Shown here: one piece after another, positions 1-9,041 of the stretch
Numbering within the stretch: the first letter of the stretch is position 1
Layout of the letters: the number at the start of each line of letters is the position of its first letter
From: Clostridia bacterium
GTDB taxonomy: Bacteria; Bacillota; Clostridia; Oscillospirales; Acutalibacteraceae
Reading direction: 5' to 3'
Length of the DNA stretch: 64,000 bases
NCBI GenBank assembly: GCA_017407705.1
Contig: JAFQWA010000030.1
Span: 1-64,000 of the forward strand
Translations under genes and position numbers: made by a program
The notes under the pieces: generated by a model
What the model saw: only the letters and a program-made list of their open reading frames with translations
Database searches by the model: none
Told to the model about the DNA's origin: nothing

Positions 1-1727
1 GGGCCTTTAGCTGTGTAAATCTTGCCGTTAGAATGCTTTAACTTGATATTCAAGCCCTTGTTAAAGTTATGAGCTGAGCCAATATTAGCTTCAAACTCAA
101 TACCTGTTACGCCAACAAGTTTGTTTGTGAAGGTGTAAGCTGCAACCTGAGCGTCTTTCCAGTTGCTGAAGTTGCCGGACCATTCGATCTTAGCGCCGTT
201 AGCATCAGGAGTTACTGTGGGCTGGCATGCGCCGCCTTTCCAGTAGTTGCCGCTTTCCCAATCAAATGTAGCGCCGCCAACTACGGGAGCTGTAGTTGTG
301 GGTGCATTTGTTGCAGGAGCTGTGGTAGTAGGAGCTTCGGTTGTGGGAGCCTCGGTAGTAGGAGCCTCGGTTGTGGGGGCCTGAGTAGGTGCCTCGGTTG
401 TGGGAGCTTCTGTAGTAGGAGCTTCAGTTGTGGGAGCTTCGGTTGTGGGAGCCTGTGTAGGTGTAGTGGAAGCTGCCTCAATGGTGTGAAGCTCGTCTAA
501 ATAAACTTCTACGCCGGGATTGGGCTTCATCTGGAAACGTGTCATTGTTGAAATGTCGCCAGCAGAAGAACCTTTTGTCATATCTGCATAAAGAACGGTT
601 ACCCAACCACCCTCAGCGTTTGCAGCAAGAGTGAAGGAATAAGTTTTATTTCCGCCGTCATACTGACCTGCTTTTAAAGCACAACCTGTTGAGCTTGTAC
701 TCTTATACCAAATTCTGATACCGTCGCCGTTGAAGCAACCTGCAGTGCCGGTAAATATAACGTTGTTATCTTTCCAACCTGTCTGGAGATTACCAAAGGA
801 ATTTGCGTTCCAAGCAGTACCTGCTGCTGATGAACCAACCAATATAGCTGTATCTGTTGCGCTGCCTGCAAAGTCATCCCAGGTTTTCAGCACGTCTTTT
901 ACTACATAGCCGTTCATAGCGGGATACTCGCCGCCGTCAGTACCGCCACTGGGTGCTGCAGTTGTGGGAGCCTGTGTGGGGGCCTCAGTTGTGGGAGCCT
1001 GTGTGGGGGCCTCAGTTGTAGGAGCCTGTGTAGGAGCCTCAGTTGTAGGCGCCTGAGTAGATTCCTCTGTTGTGGGAGCCTGAGTTGTGGGCTCTCCGCC
1101 TGCTGCTGCAGTGCTTACAACAGTAATGTTATCGATGTAAGGAATATAATACTGATAGTTGTTGTAAGGTTTAATCAATATTGCATCAATAGTATCAATA
1201 TTATCTTCCGTGATTGTAAGCTTAACCTTGTTTGATGCAGCGTCTATGCCGCCGTCAAATTTTACATAGGTTGTGCCTAATATAGTGACGGTTTTATCTG
1301 CATTAAGCTGTCCTCTGGTCCACTCTGAATCCCAGTAAGGTACTCCGTCGATCAAAACGCCGTAATGAGGAGTGGGATCGCCGCCCCAACCTGTTTTAAG
1401 ATCAACGTCAAATGTAATGCCGGTAACGCCGATTTCTGTAATAGCGATACTTACGTATTCGCCAACACGGTTTTTACCGCCGTCCCAACCGTTATCCTTG
1501 ACTTCAAGCTGTTTGCTTTCGTTGTAATCAACGATAGCATACTTAACGTTTGTGCCTGATGATACAGTCACGGTAGGTGTTGTTGCTGCTGATTCAAAAT
1601 CGTAAACTGTGGTTACTGAATCGGCTGCGGCTACAGAAACCATAACAGCTACTAAGCTTGTAACACAAATTGTGATAGCAAGAACAGCAACTAACAGTTT
1701 CTTCGCCAATACTGTTGTTTTTTTCAT
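1..1727 (-). CDS. Large modular secreted protein with Thr/Pro linkers (C-terminus outside window)
   Basis: The frame is open from the ATG at 1725-1727 to the left window edge, giving at least 575 residues with no stop. An AAAGGAAG ribosome site stands 7 nt before this ATG. An in-frame ATG at 1731-1733 is only 1 nt from that site and is less likely. Residues 1-35 are a signal peptide (KK-rich start, long hydrophobic core, AAA-D cleavage region). Three beta-rich modules follow, at about 36-205, 262-415 and from 482 on. Modules 1 and 3 share a pattern like VGVTGIEF/IGVTGITF, so they are probably related. They are separated by two Thr/Pro linkers built from TTEAPTQAP units. The design resembles extracellular carbohydrate-binding or adhesin-type proteins of gut Clostridia, but no catalytic domain is visible in this part. 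Function not assigned. Confidence 0.85.
   Translation of the reverse strand, partial: MKKTTVLAKKLLVAVLAITICVTSLVAVMVSVAAADSVTTVYDFESAATTPTVTVSSGTNVKYAIVDYNESKQLEVKDNGWDGGKNRVGEYVSIAITEIGVTGITFDVDLKTGWGGDPTPHYGVLIDGVPYWDSEWTRGQLNADKTVTILGTTYVKFDGGIDAASNKVKLTITEDNIDTIDAILIKPYNNYQYYIPYIDNITVVSTAAAGGEPTTQAPTTEESTQAPTTEAPTQAPTTEAPTQAPTTEAPTQAPTTAAPSGGTDGGEYPAMNGYVVKDVLKTWDDFAGSATDTAILVGSSAAGTAWNANSFGNLQTGWKDNNVIFTGTAGCFNGDGIRIWYKSTSSTGCALKAGQYDGGNKTYSFTLAANAEGGWVTVLYADMTKGSSAGDISTMTRFQMKPNPGVEVYLDELHTIEAASTTPTQAPTTEAPTTEAPTTEAPTTEAPTQAPTTEAPTTEAPTTEAPTTTAPATNAPTTTAPVVGGATFDWESGNYWKGGACQPTVTPDANGAKIEWSGNFSNWKDAQVAAYTFTNKLVGVTGIEFEANIGSAHNFNKGLNIKLKHSNGKIYTAKG
285..475 (-). repeat. Coding repeat: second Thr/Pro linker of the modular secreted protein
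   Basis: Short tandem units on the minus strand encode repeats of APTTE and APTQ for about 60 residues. Triplet composition is biased to GTTGTGGGAGC-type words on the plus strand. It is a flexible, probably glycosylated or extended spacer between modules 2 and 3. Its repeat number could vary by slippage. Confidence 0.85.
955..1095 (-). repeat. Coding repeat: first Thr/Pro linker of the modular secreted protein
   Basis: About 47 residues of repeated TTEAPTQAP-type sequence separate module 1 from module 2. It uses the same unit as the linker at 285-475, so the two linkers are internal duplicates within one gene. Confidence 0.85.
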
Positions 1728-1873
1728 ATGCATTCTTCCTTTCTGTATAACATTGCATATTTATATACAAATGATATCACACTCACTTTTTCAATTCAAT
1801 ACTCTAATAAAAGTTTGTGACATCTGTCATTTTAAGGCTGTCTGATTTGTGTAATATGCCAAAACGATTGAGA

Positions 1874-1903
1874 TTGACAGTATGCCGAGTTTAAGTTTAT
1901 AAT
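1874..1903 (+). promoter_or_regulatory. Sigma-A type promoter of the lipoprotein gene
   Basis: TTGACA at 1874-1879 and TATAAT at 1898-1903 are separated by 18 nt, both perfect consensus hexamers. The start codon lies 22 nt downstream with AAGGAGG between. The rest of 1728-1873, between the two divergent genes, is AT-rich and shows no gene. Confidence 0.8.
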
Positions 1904-1925
1904 AATCAAAAAAGGAGGAGTAAAT

Positions 1926-3053
1926 ATGAAAAAATTTCTACTTACCGTTCTTATTGTATGTTTGATTTTATCTGTTTTTTCAGGATGTACCCACAACAAC
2001 GACACTGACGTTAATACTACTACAACCCAGTCTACCGAAAAGCTAACCACAACCGTGGCTACTACCGAAGCCACTACTGCAGCCCCAACCACTATTGCAA
2101 CTACCGCAAAAGCAACCACAACCAAGGCTACCACTGCAGCCACAACCACTGTACCTGTAAAGAAACACATTAAAAGTGAAGATCTTGCAGGCAAGGCAAT
2201 CATTTATGACGACTGGATAATTACCCCAATGACTATAGGGGGCCAAATGCTTAAAATTAAAATGGATGGCTCTAAGGTAATACGGCCATTTATAAGAGCA
2301 TACACCAATTATTACTATCAGGTAGGAAGTTGGCTTTACTATGTTGAGGGTGGCTATCCCAATAAGGTTTATAAAATTAAATTAGACGGCAGTAAGAGTT
2401 CTTTATTATTTGAGGACATATCGTTGCATATTATTTCTATAACAGACGACACTGTGTATTACAGCAAATATGATGGCACTGCAAAACAAATCTTTAAATG
2501 TGATCTTGATTTTAAAAACCAAAAATTTTTAGTTAAAATAACTGTTGATTCTTTTAACCTTTCTGTTCATAACGGTTATTTATTCTATCGCGAAACTGTA
2601 AACGACACTGAAACCTACTATCGAATAGATCTTAACAACAACAAAAAAGTCGAGATGCCCAAGCTGAACGGTGCTTGTTTTTATAAAGACTATATATTCT
2701 ATACCACCGATAAAGAAATTATAAAAGCCGATTTAAACGGCAAAACCATAAAAAAATTCAGTGCCACAAAAGCAGGAGATATTCAAATTCAAGATGATGT
2801 TATTTATTTTCTTGAAGATCTTGACCCCTATGACTCTAGTGCAAACCGCTTAGTCTGTATGGATTTTGACGGATCAAATAGAAAGACTATTCATAACAAC
2901 AAATGCCATAACTTTGATGTTAACGGCGATATTATCATATTACACGAGTTTATCCCAGAAGGTGTTTCTTTATACCAAATTTTTCCAAGCAAAATCAACA
3001 TTGACGGTACAGGTTACGTTTGCTACAAGGATGCTATTGAAAACAAAAAATAA
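1926..3053 (+). CDS. Lipoprotein with Thr-rich stalk and DUF5050-like beta-propeller repeats
   Basis: 375 residues. A type II signal peptide ends in a lipobox with the lipidated Cys at residue 21 (SVFSGC). Residues 25-75 are a Thr/Ala stalk (TTTKATT-type), then come about 300 residues with recurring YY...I..D..N/KI..DG.. blocks such as KIKLDGSKS and KADLNGKT. This pattern is typical of DUF5050, propeller-like repeats found in cell-surface lipoproteins of Clostridia. It should be anchored outside the membrane. The ligand is unknown. It is monocistronic: its own promoter lies at 1874-1903 and a terminator follows at 3062-3099. Confidence 0.8.
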   Translation: MKKFLLTVLIVCLILSVFSGCTHNNDTDVNTTTTQSTEKLTTTVATTEATTAAPTTIATTAKATTTKATTAATTTVPVKKHIKSEDLAGKAIIYDDWIITPMTIGGQMLKIKMDGSKVIRPFIRAYTNYYYQVGSWLYYVEGGYPNKVYKIKLDGSKSSLLFEDISLHIISITDDTVYYSKYDGTAKQIFKCDLDFKNQKFLVKITVDSFNLSVHNGYLFYRETVNDTETYYRIDLNNNKKVEMPKLNGACFYKDYIFYTTDKEIIKADLNGKTIKKFSATKAGDIQIQDDVIYFLEDLDPYDSSANRLVCMDFDGSNRKTIHNNKCHNFDVNGDIIILHEFIPEGVSLYQIFPSKINIDGTGYVCYKDAIENKK

Positions 3054-3061
3054 AAACAATT

Positions 3062-3099
3062 CAAACCCATCTGCAAATTGCAGATGGGTTTGTTTTTTT
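3062..3099. terminator. Rho-independent terminator between convergent genes
   Basis: A perfect 15-bp stem (3062-3076 with 3078-3092) is followed by a run of T on the plus strand. It ends the lipoprotein transcript. The minus-strand histidine phosphatase gene stops right at its edge (3098) and may also use it. Confidence 0.9.
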
Positions 3100-3820
3100 A
3101 ATGTCTGGTATCGTCTTCAAAGGTTTCGCAAAATCTGCCCGAAAAGGCTATGGGCTCATCTGCTACGTACAAATGTGAGGTGTCCCCCACCGACTGGCAT
3201 CTGAACGCCACCTCACCCTTCTCACGCTCCTCAGTTATCAGGGTTGTGACGGAGGTGGGTGCTACAAAAAAATGCTGCCATAAAACGCTGGGTGATAGTC
3301 CCAATATATGGGAAAGCATCACAAACTCAACACCCAAGTGACAGAACAAAACGATAGTGTCGTGGTTACCCTGCTCAGTGGTGTAGCGGTTGCCGTTACG
3401 TATGTATCCGTGGGCGGCAAGGATATCGTCTATCCCCTTTGCCACACGCATATATTCGTTTTTCACATCACCTGACTTCATCAGCTCGGTGTCATACCAC
3501 TTATCCTTGTTAAAAAGTTCATCTATCTCGGTCCAGTAAGCAGGCATTAAGTCCCAAGGCAGACGTGAATTACCGCTTTTGGGGTCTATAACAGGTGCGT
3601 GGAATTCCCTGAGCCAATCCTTTTCCTCAGCAGTTCTGCCAAGCCTTTTCAACGTGGCAGAAGCTGTGTCCTTAGCTCTGCCCAGCGGTGAACAGTAAAA
3701 CTGCTTTACATCTAACTTGCATATCCTATCCGCTAAAAGCTCCGCTTCCTTCCAGCCCTTTTCAGTTAATGAGTCAATGGAATAATCCGGATCTCCGTGA
3801 CGTATAATTATAACCTTCAT
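3098..3820 (-). CDS. Histidine phosphatase family protein (phosphoglycerate mutase-like)
   Basis: 240 residues. The family signature RHG is at residues 7-9 (IIIRHGD). His8 is the residue expected to be phosphorylated in catalysis. SPLGRA (44-49) supplies the second Arg, E72 fits the acid/base position and H161 (LFCHLGV) the second His. The fold is clear, but the substrate is not. Such proteins act on small phosphomonoesters, and mutase activity cannot be claimed. It is cytosolic and monocistronic, with a promoter at 3849-3877. Confidence 0.85.
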   Translation of the reverse strand: MKVIIIRHGDPDYSIDSLTEKGWKEAELLADRICKLDVKQFYCSPLGRAKDTASATLKRLGRTAEEKDWLREFHAPVIDPKSGNSRLPWDLMPAYWTEIDELFNKDKWYDTELMKSGDVKNEYMRVAKGIDDILAAHGYIRNGNRYTTEQGNHDTIVLFCHLGVEFVMLSHILGLSPSVLWQHFFVAPTSVTTLITEEREKGEVAFRCQSVGDTSHLYVADEPIAFSGRFCETFEDDTRH

Positions 3821-3848
3821 AAGAAATATCCTCTTTTTGTTTTTTCTA

Positions 3849-3877
3849 ATTATAGCTTATTTTCTCGGTTAAAACAA
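3849..3877 (-). promoter_or_regulatory. Promoter of the histidine phosphatase gene
   Basis: On the minus strand, TTGTTT (3872-3877) and TATAAT (3849-3854) are 17 nt apart. The start codon is 28 nt downstream, after an AGAGGA ribosome site. Confidence 0.65.
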
Positions 3878-3952
3878 GATATAAACTTTTGTGGTATTTA
3901 TTTCCATTTTGTGTATATTTATAATATATTGGTATGAGAGGAGAAGTGATAT

Positions 3953-4207
3953 ATGTATTTGTCCCGTCAATACTGTCGTGATATTGACGCAGTATGCGTT
4001 TATAAAGTAGTTTTTTCAGATAAAACCAAGGAGTTTGGATTGCAGGTGTATAAAGAAGGCGCCAATGAAAAAGATCTACATAACTTCTGCACCGTTAATG
4101 ATATCTCACCCAGCTACTCCTTTGTCCATGCACTGTGCCTTATAATGGAAAGTCATCTGGTTTTACCCATACACGCAAAGGATATAGTGGAGGATTTTCT
4201 TTGTTGA
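3953..4207 (+). CDS. Small protein resembling DUF6514
   Basis: 84 residues, preceded by a strong AGAGGAGAAGTG ribosome site. The C-terminal LPIHAKDIVEDFLC resembles the ISPVHLKDVVEDFL end of the small clostridial DUF6514 proteins. The N-terminal half forms predicted beta strands (VYKVVFSD, FGLQVYK). There is no signal peptide and no membrane segment. Function is unknown; the family assignment is from memory of the pattern and needs a profile search. It is flanked by its own terminator. Confidence 0.7.
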   Translation: MYLSRQYCRDIDAVCVYKVVFSDKTKEFGLQVYKEGANEKDLHNFCTVNDISPSYSFVHALCLIMESHLVLPIHAKDIVEDFLC

Positions 4208-4216
4208 TATATCAAT

Positions 4217-4260
4217 GCCGACGTCACATTAAATGAGTGCTGACGACGGCTGTTTTTATT
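4217..4260 (+). terminator. Terminator of the DUF6514-like gene
   Basis: GCCGACGTCA (4217-4226) pairs with TGACGACGGC (4241-4250) around an A-A mismatch, followed by TGTTTTTATTT. Confidence 0.75.
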
Positions 4261-4272
4261 TATAGAAAATTC

Positions 4273-4301
4273 TTGAAAAAAACAGGGCTATGTGTTAGTA
4301 T
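4273..4301 (+). promoter_or_regulatory. Promoter of the GT2-GtrA gene
   Basis: TTGAAA (4273-4278) and TAGTAT (4296-4301) with a 17-nt spacer, 35 nt before the TTG start. Confidence 0.55.
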
Positions 4302-4336
4302 AAATAGAGAATATACAAACACAAGGTGGTGTTTTT

Positions 4337-5416
4337 TTGATCGATATAAAAGACATAGCTGTCATCATACCTTCTTTAAATCCCGATGATAAGCTGCTTC
4401 ATCTGTTGCAGGACTTAAAAGACGCTGAGTTTTCTCACATTATAGTGGTTAACGACGGAAGCAGTTGCAAATATGATTTTTATTTTGAACAGGCTAAAAG
4501 TGAGTACGGTTGTGACGTGGTTACCCACGCTGTTAATCAGGGTAAGGGACGTGCTTTGAAAACCGCATTCAACTACATATTAACCGATTGCCCTGACTGT
4601 ACTGTGGCAGTGGCGGTGGACTCTGACGGCCAGCACCGCATTAAAGATATCATCAACGTGGCAAAGGAAACCGCCGATCATCCTCACGCTTTGGTTTTTG
4701 GTTGCCGTAATTTCAGTAAAGAGAATACTAACATCCCCTCTAAAAACCGTTTTGGCAACGTTACTACCAGTCGTGCTCTGCGTTTGTTCTGCGGTATTAC
4801 TCTGTCAGATACTCAGACAGGTCTTAGAGGATTTTCCCGTGATACTATGCGTTGCTTTTTGGCAACTGAGGGTGAGCGATTTGAGTATGAGATGAATATG
4901 ATTTTAGATGCTGATGAAAACAACATCGAGATCAGAGAGGTTCCTATTGAAACGGTTTATCTTGAGGGCAATAAGTCTTCTCACTTTAACCCGCTGATAG
5001 ACTCTATTAAGATCTATTCTGTGTTTTTGAAGTTTATCGCATCTTCCCTGCTTGCCTTTGGTATTGATATCGGACTTTACTCCATATTCACCTGGCTGTT
5101 GGCAGACGCTATATCCACTCCTATTTCTATGGAACTTGCGATTATTATTTCATCTTACGTTGCAAGAATATTATCTGCTTTATGCAACTACACAGTTAAC
5201 CGCAAGAGTGTGTTTAAGAGTAATGCAGCACAAGGCAGAAGTGTGCTGAGATACATTCTGCTTTGCATAGTGCAGATATCAATATCTGCTTTCGGGACTG
5301 CAACTCTGTTCTCAATGCTGAACTGGAACGAAACTCTGCTGAAATTCTTAGTTGATATATTCCTTTTTATTATCAGCTTCCAGATCCAGCGCAACTGGGT
5401 TTTCAAAAAGAAATAA
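4337..5416 (+). CDS. Membrane glycosyltransferase: GT2 domain fused to GtrA-like domain
   Basis: 359 residues from a TTG start that lies 5 nt after AAGGTGGTG. Residues 5-225 are a family 2 glycosyltransferase of the dolichyl-phosphate-mannose-synthase type: IIPSLNPDD start, VVNDGSS, and DSDGQH as the metal-binding DXD-like site. Residues 230-358 hold four hydrophobic helices ending in QIQRNWVFKKK, typical of GtrA flippase-like domains. The expected role is to make a polyprenyl-phosphate sugar in the cytosol and help present it across the membrane for decorating cell-wall or surface glycans. Sugar and acceptor cannot be read from the sequence. It is monocistronic between a promoter and a hairpin terminator. 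Confidence 0.9.
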   Translation: MIDIKDIAVIIPSLNPDDKLLHLLQDLKDAEFSHIIVVNDGSSCKYDFYFEQAKSEYGCDVVTHAVNQGKGRALKTAFNYILTDCPDCTVAVAVDSDGQHRIKDIINVAKETADHPHALVFGCRNFSKENTNIPSKNRFGNVTTSRALRLFCGITLSDTQTGLRGFSRDTMRCFLATEGERFEYEMNMILDADENNIEIREVPIETVYLEGNKSSHFNPLIDSIKIYSVFLKFIASSLLAFGIDIGLYSIFTWLLADAISTPISMELAIIISSYVARILSALCNYTVNRKSVFKSNAAQGRSVLRYILLCIVQISISAFGTATLFSMLNWNETLLKFLVDIFLFIISFQIQRNWVFKKK

Positions 5417-5426
5417 GTTTATAAGC

Positions 5427-5458
5427 AAAAGCCATCTGTTATGCGGGTGGCTTTTATT
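5427..5458 (+). terminator. Terminator of the GT2-GtrA gene
   Basis: AAAAGCCATC (5427-5436) pairs with the G-rich arm ending in GGGTGGCTTTT (5445-5455), followed by a short T/A tail. Confidence 0.7.
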
Positions 5459-5510
5459 ATATAACTAAAAGCACACAACAATATCACGGCTTAAAAAGGT
5501 TAAGAGTAAT

Positions 5511-5619
5511 AAAGCCTCGCCCTTTGGGGGAGGTGACGGCGTAGCCGTCGGAGAGGGCAAACTTTTAAAATAACCCTCTAACCCGACTTTGTCGGGAGCT
5601 CTCCCACAAGGAGAGCCTT
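5511..5619. repeat. MITE-like imperfect inverted-repeat element
   Basis: The ends are imperfect inverted repeats: AAAGCCTCGCCCTTTGGGGG on the left and its near-complement at 5600-5619. Inside are secondary palindromes (ACGGCGTAGCCGT; CCCGACTTTGTCGGG). No reading frame is present. A similarly built element lies at 38829-38944. The remainder of 5459-5691 shows nothing else recognisable. Confidence 0.65.
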
Positions 5620-5691
5620 ATGTGAAGCAGTCTTTGATTTCACAACAAAAATGGTGACCCTGCCCCACTATATGTCTTTAATATAAAAATT

Positions 5692-5721
5692 AAAAGCACC
5701 GTGAAAATTCACGGTGCTTTT
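5692..5721 (-). terminator. Terminator of the ribosomal superoperon
   Basis: AAAAGCACCGTGAA pairs with TTCACGGTGCTTTT just after the rplQ stop. On the minus strand it is followed by AATTTTTAT. It marks the 3' end of the S10-spc-alpha transcript. Confidence 0.85.
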
Positions 5722-5735
5722 TGTTTTACAAATAA

Positions 5736-6080
5736 TTACTTTACAAGCTCAATGATTGCCATCTCAGCAGCGTCACCACGACGGGGACCTGTTTTGATGA
5801 TTCTTGTGTAGCCGCCGTTACGGTCAGCATAAGAAGGAGCAATCTCATCAAACAACTTTTTAACAACATCGTCCTTTGTAATAAACGCCAAAGCCTGACG
5901 CTTGTTGTGAAGGCTGTTGTCCTTAGCAATAGTAATATATTTCTCGGTCATTGCACGAACCTCTTTTGCACGAGCAACAGTGGTTTCGATTCTGCCGTTT
6001 TCAAGCAGGAAAGTAACCATAGCTCTGAGCATAGCTTTACGCTGATCGGCTGTTTTACCGAGCTTTCTTGTACCTGGCAT
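5736..6080 (-). CDS. rplQ: Large-subunit ribosomal protein L17
   Basis: 114 residues with the family start [19 protein letters not shown] and an uninterrupted domain ending MAIIELVK. It binds 23S rRNA near the exit-tunnel side of the large subunit. It is the last gene of the superoperon, 56 nt after rpoA, the usual bacterial order, and is followed by the operon terminator. Confidence 0.97.
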   Translation of the reverse strand: MPGTRKLGKTADQRKAMLRAMVTFLLENGRIETTVARAKEVRAMTEKYITIAKDNSLHNKRQALAFITKDDVVKKLFDEIAPSYADRNGGYTRIIKTGPRRGDAAEMAIIELVK

Positions 6081-6136
6081 TTAACTCACTCCTTTACAGT
6101 CGTGTGAATTTATAAAATGTTACGTAATCTAACTAC

Positions 6137-7084
6137 TTATTCGTCGTCGCTACGCAGTGAAAAGCCCAAAGAGTTGAGCTTATTGATAACCTCTTCAAGA
6201 GATTTACGTCCGAGGTTGCGAACCTTCATCATATCCTCTTCGGTCTTGTTGATGAGGTCCTCAACGGTATGGATACTTGCTCTCTTCAAGCAGTTAAAGC
6301 TACGTACCGAAAGGTCAAGCTCCTCAATGGTCATCTCAAGGACCTTCTCCTTGCCATTATCGTCTTTTTCGACCATAATGTCGCCTTCATAAGCGTCACC
6401 GGAAAGGTCAACAAACAGGTTGAGATGTTCAGTGATAACCTTGGCACCCAACGCAACAGCCTCTTTAGCAGAGATTGTTCCGTTAGTCCATACCTCGATT
6501 GTGAGCTTATCAAAGTCTGTGACTTGTCCCACACGGGTATTTTCAACGTTGTAGTTAACTTTTAAAACAGGGGTATAGATTGAGTCAACGGGAATAACAC
6601 CGATGACGGGCTGTGCCTGTTTATTCTTTTCAGCCGGAACATATCCACGGCCTTTATCTAATGTCAGCTCCATAAAGAGCTTACCTGACTCGGAAATCGT
6701 TGCGATATGCAAGTCGGGATTGAGGATTTCAACCTCAGAATCAGCCTTAACGGATGCAGCAGTTACCTCACAGGGGCCCTCTGCCTCAATGTAGCAGACC
6801 TTAGGTCCGTCTCCGTGGATCTTAGCTGTCAAGCCCTTGATGTTAAGGACGATCTCAGTTAAATCTTCCTTTACGCCGGGGATAGTTGAAAATTCATGAA
6901 GCACACCGTCAACTTTAATTGAAGTAACGGCGACACCGGGTAAAGATGAGAGCAATACTCTACGAAGGCTGTTGCCTAATGTAATGCCGTATCCTCTCTC
7001 CAACGGCTCTATGGTAAATCTGCCGTAAGAACCGTCAGCTGTTAAATCTTCAGCTTCAATTCTGGGCTTCTCAATTTCGATCAT
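6137..7084 (-). CDS. rpoA: RNA polymerase alpha subunit
   Basis: 315 residues. The N-terminal assembly domain carries [20 protein letters not shown] (residues 33-52), the alpha dimer/beta contact motif. A linker leads to the C-terminal DNA-binding domain with [19 protein letters not shown] and [12 protein letters not shown]. It is full length for a Firmicutes alpha. It lies between rpsD (82 nt upstream) and rplQ, so polymerase and ribosome synthesis are co-expressed. Confidence 0.98.
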   Translation of the reverse strand: MIEIEKPRIEAEDLTADGSYGRFTIEPLERGYGITLGNSLRRVLLSSLPGVAVTSIKVDGVLHEFSTIPGVKEDLTEIVLNIKGLTAKIHGDGPKVCYIEAEGPCEVTAASVKADSEVEILNPDLHIATISESGKLFMELTLDKGRGYVPAEKNKQAQPVIGVIPVDSIYTPVLKVNYNVENTRVGQVTDFDKLTIEVWTNGTISAKEAVALGAKVITEHLNLFVDLSGDAYEGDIMVEKDDNGKEKVLEMTIEELDLSVRSFNCLKRASIHTVEDLINKTEEDMMKVRNLGRKSLEEVINKLNSLGFSLRSDDE

Positions 7085-7166
7085 TCAGAACCCTCCTTGT
7101 AATAACAGTTTTACTGTTGATTTGATTAAAGTAGATACTCTTAATAATTCTAACAAGAACGTCAGA

Positions 7167-7793
7167 TTATTTAGAGTACAACTCAACGATAAGTGACTCT
7201 TCAACGGGAGTATCAATATCCTCACGGTTGGGGAAGTTGATAACTTTACCTGCTTTAGCGTCAGCATTGCGCTCGAGCCATGCGGGAACCGGACGGCTAC
7301 CGTTTGCCTCTAAAACTGCTTTGATCTTCTCGCTGTCAAGGCTGTTTTCTTTGATAGCGATAACGTCTCCTACTTTAACGAGGTATGAAGGGATGTTTAC
7401 CTTCTTACCGTTAACGGAGAAATGGTTATGCAATACCAACTGACGAGCCTCTTTACGTGATGAAGCAAAGCCGAGTCTGTAAACGATGTTATCAAGACGT
7501 CTTTCCAGCAATCTGAGAAGGTTTTCACCTGTAACGCCCTGCTGTCTTTCAGCCTCAACAAAATACATATGGAACTGATTTTCCAATACGCCGTAGAAAC
7601 GTTTTGCTTTCTGCTTCATACGGAACTGTGTAGCATATTCAGAATTCTTCTTACGACCCTGACCGTGCTGACCGGGGGCATAATTTCTTACACTGATTGA
7701 GCATTTATCTGAGTAGCAGCGCTCACCTTTAAGAAAAAGCTTCTCGCCTTCTCTACGGCAAAGTCTGCATACCGGACCTGTATATCTTGCCAT
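7167..7793 (-). CDS. rpsD: Small-subunit ribosomal protein S4
   Basis: 208 residues starting [20 protein letters not shown]. The CRLC pair near the N-terminus belongs to the Zn-binding type of S4. Residues around 98-160 form the S4 RNA-binding domain ([20 protein letters not shown]). It is a primary 16S rRNA binder; in many bacteria S4 also represses this operon by binding its mRNA. The 82-nt gap to rpoA could hold a regulatory structure. Confidence 0.97.
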   Translation of the reverse strand: MARYTGPVCRLCRREGEKLFLKGERCYSDKCSISVRNYAPGQHGQGRKKNSEYATQFRMKQKAKRFYGVLENQFHMYFVEAERQQGVTGENLLRLLERRLDNIVYRLGFASSRKEARQLVLHNHFSVNGKKVNIPSYLVKVGDVIAIKENSLDSEKIKAVLEANGSRPVPAWLERNADAKAGKVINFPNREDIDTPVEESLIVELYSK

Positions 7794-7817
7794 TTACATC
7801 CACCTCCTGATAAATAA

Positions 7818-8219
7818 TTAAACGCGTCTTCTTTTGGGCGGGCGGCAGCCGTTATGAGGGATAGGAGTAACATCTTTGATCATGCTAACTTCCAAACCTG
7901 CTGACTGAAGTGCGCGGATCGCAGCTTCACGACCTGCACCGGGGCCCTTAACGAATACTTCGACTGTCTTCAAACCATGCTCCATAGCAGCTTTTGCAGC
8001 TGTTTCTGCGGCGGTCTGTGCAGCAAAAGGAGTAGATTTTCTTGAACCCCTGAAGCCCAACTCGCCTGCAGATGCCCATGACAATGTGTTGCCCTGAACA
8101 TCGGAAATGGTGACGATGGTATTATTGAAGGTCGACTGTATATGGACGCAACCGCGTTCAATATTCTTTTTCTCGCGGCGGCGACGGGTTGATGTGGATT
8201 TTGTACCCTTTGTTGCCAT
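7818..8219 (-). CDS. rpsK: Small-subunit ribosomal protein S11
   Basis: 133 residues. The conserved core includes [29 protein letters not shown] and the basic C-terminus [11 protein letters not shown]. It sits on the platform of the 30S subunit near the mRNA exit. It lies between rpsM and rpsD with short gaps, as in most bacteria. Confidence 0.97.
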   Translation of the reverse strand: MATKGTKSTSTRRRREKKNIERGCVHIQSTFNNTIVTISDVQGNTLSWASAGELGFRGSRKSTPFAAQTAAETAAKAAMEHGLKTVEVFVKGPGAGREAAIRALQSAGLEVSMIKDVTPIPHNGCRPPKRRRV

Positions 8220-8236
8220 ATTCTTAACCCTCTTTC

Positions 8237-8605
8237 TTATTTCTTCTTGTTAGCAATAGTCTTCTTCGGACCCTTGCGTGTACGTGCATTTGTCTTAGAA
8301 CGCTGACCGCGAACAGGCAGTCCCTTGCGGTGACGTGTTCCACGATAGCTTCCAATCTCAATAAGACGTTTAATATCAAAAGCGATATCACGGCGGAGGT
8401 CACCCTCAACTGTAATGTTCTTTTCGATATAATCACGAAGCTTAGCAACATCATCCTCGGTTAAATCCTTAACTCTGATGTCAGGATCAACACCGGTTGC
8501 AGCCAGTATATCACTGGCGGTTTTGCGGCCGATACCGAAAATATAGGTAAGGCCAATCTCGACTCGCTTATCTCTCGGCAAGTCAACACCGGAAATACGT
8601 GCCAT
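8237..8605 (-). CDS. rpsM: Small-subunit ribosomal protein S13
   Basis: 122 residues, start [20 protein letters not shown], helix-two-turn-helix region ([14 protein letters not shown]) and a basic tail ([15 protein letters not shown]) that reaches toward the P-site tRNA. It is the first small-subunit gene of the alpha cluster after rpmJ. Confidence 0.97.
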   Translation of the reverse strand: MARISGVDLPRDKRVEIGLTYIFGIGRKTASDILAATGVDPDIRVKDLTEDDVAKLRDYIEKNITVEGDLRRDIAFDIKRLIEIGSYRGTRHRKGLPVRGQRSKTNARTRKGPKKTIANKKK

Positions 8606-8639
8606 TATTCAATACACCTCCGTAAACGATCTGCTCAGG

Positions 8640-8753
8640 TTAACCCTGACGCTGTTTGTGCTTGGGGTTCTCACAGATAACCATGATTTTACCCTTGCGT
8701 TTAATGACTTTGCATTTTTCGCATATCTTTTTGACAGAAGGTCTGACCTTCAT
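8640..8753 (-). CDS. rpmJ: Large-subunit ribosomal protein L36 (zinc-ribbon type)
   Basis: A 37-residue gene read directly from the sequence: [16 protein letters not shown]..., with Cys11, Cys14, Cys27 and His32 in the Zn-binding arrangement. The ATG is at 8751-8753 and TAA at 8640-8642. It lies 55 nt after infA and 34 nt before rpsM, the standard position. It is the smallest gene of the operon. Confidence 0.95.
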   Translation of the reverse strand: MKVRPSVKKICEKCKVIKRKGKIMVICENPKHKQRQG

Positions 8754-8808
8754 ATAAATCATTCCTTTCGTGAAATACAAAATACTTATTAAGCAGTGTG
8801 TTTGTATT

Positions 8809-9027
8809 CTACTTGGAACGCCAAGTAATGCGTCCCTTGGTCAAATCATAAGGTGACATTTCAACTGTTACCTTATCACCCGGAAGTATGCGGATGAAAT
8901 TCATACGCAATTTACCGGATATGTGGGCTAAAATTACGTGGCCGTTTGGTAATTCGACCTTAAATGTTGCATTCGGCATAGCCTCAACAACTGTGCCCTG
9001 CAATTCTATATTATCCTCTTTTGCCAT
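8809..9027 (-). CDS. infA: Translation initiation factor IF-1
   Basis: 72 residues from the ATG at 9025-9027 ([20 protein letters not shown]). The ATG 18 nt further upstream merges with the GAAGGAGGG ribosome site and is rejected. The protein is a single OB fold ([28 protein letters not shown]). It binds the 30S A site during initiation with IF-2 and IF-3. Confidence 0.97.
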   Translation of the reverse strand: MAKEDNIELQGTVVEAMPNATFKVELPNGHVILAHISGKLRMNFIRILPGDKVTVEMSPYDLTKGRITWRSK

Positions 9028-9041
9028 TGCATTTCCCTCCT

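Noticed and set aside
281..481. Minus-strand ORF rich in Leu, Pro and Gln
   Set aside because: Out-of-frame reading of the Thr/Pro linker repeat; no start site.
1365..1845. Plus-strand ORFs of 60-80 codons in the left-end region
   Set aside because: They are opposite-frame shadows of the long minus-strand secreted-protein gene, which is open to the window edge with a clear signal peptide and repeats.
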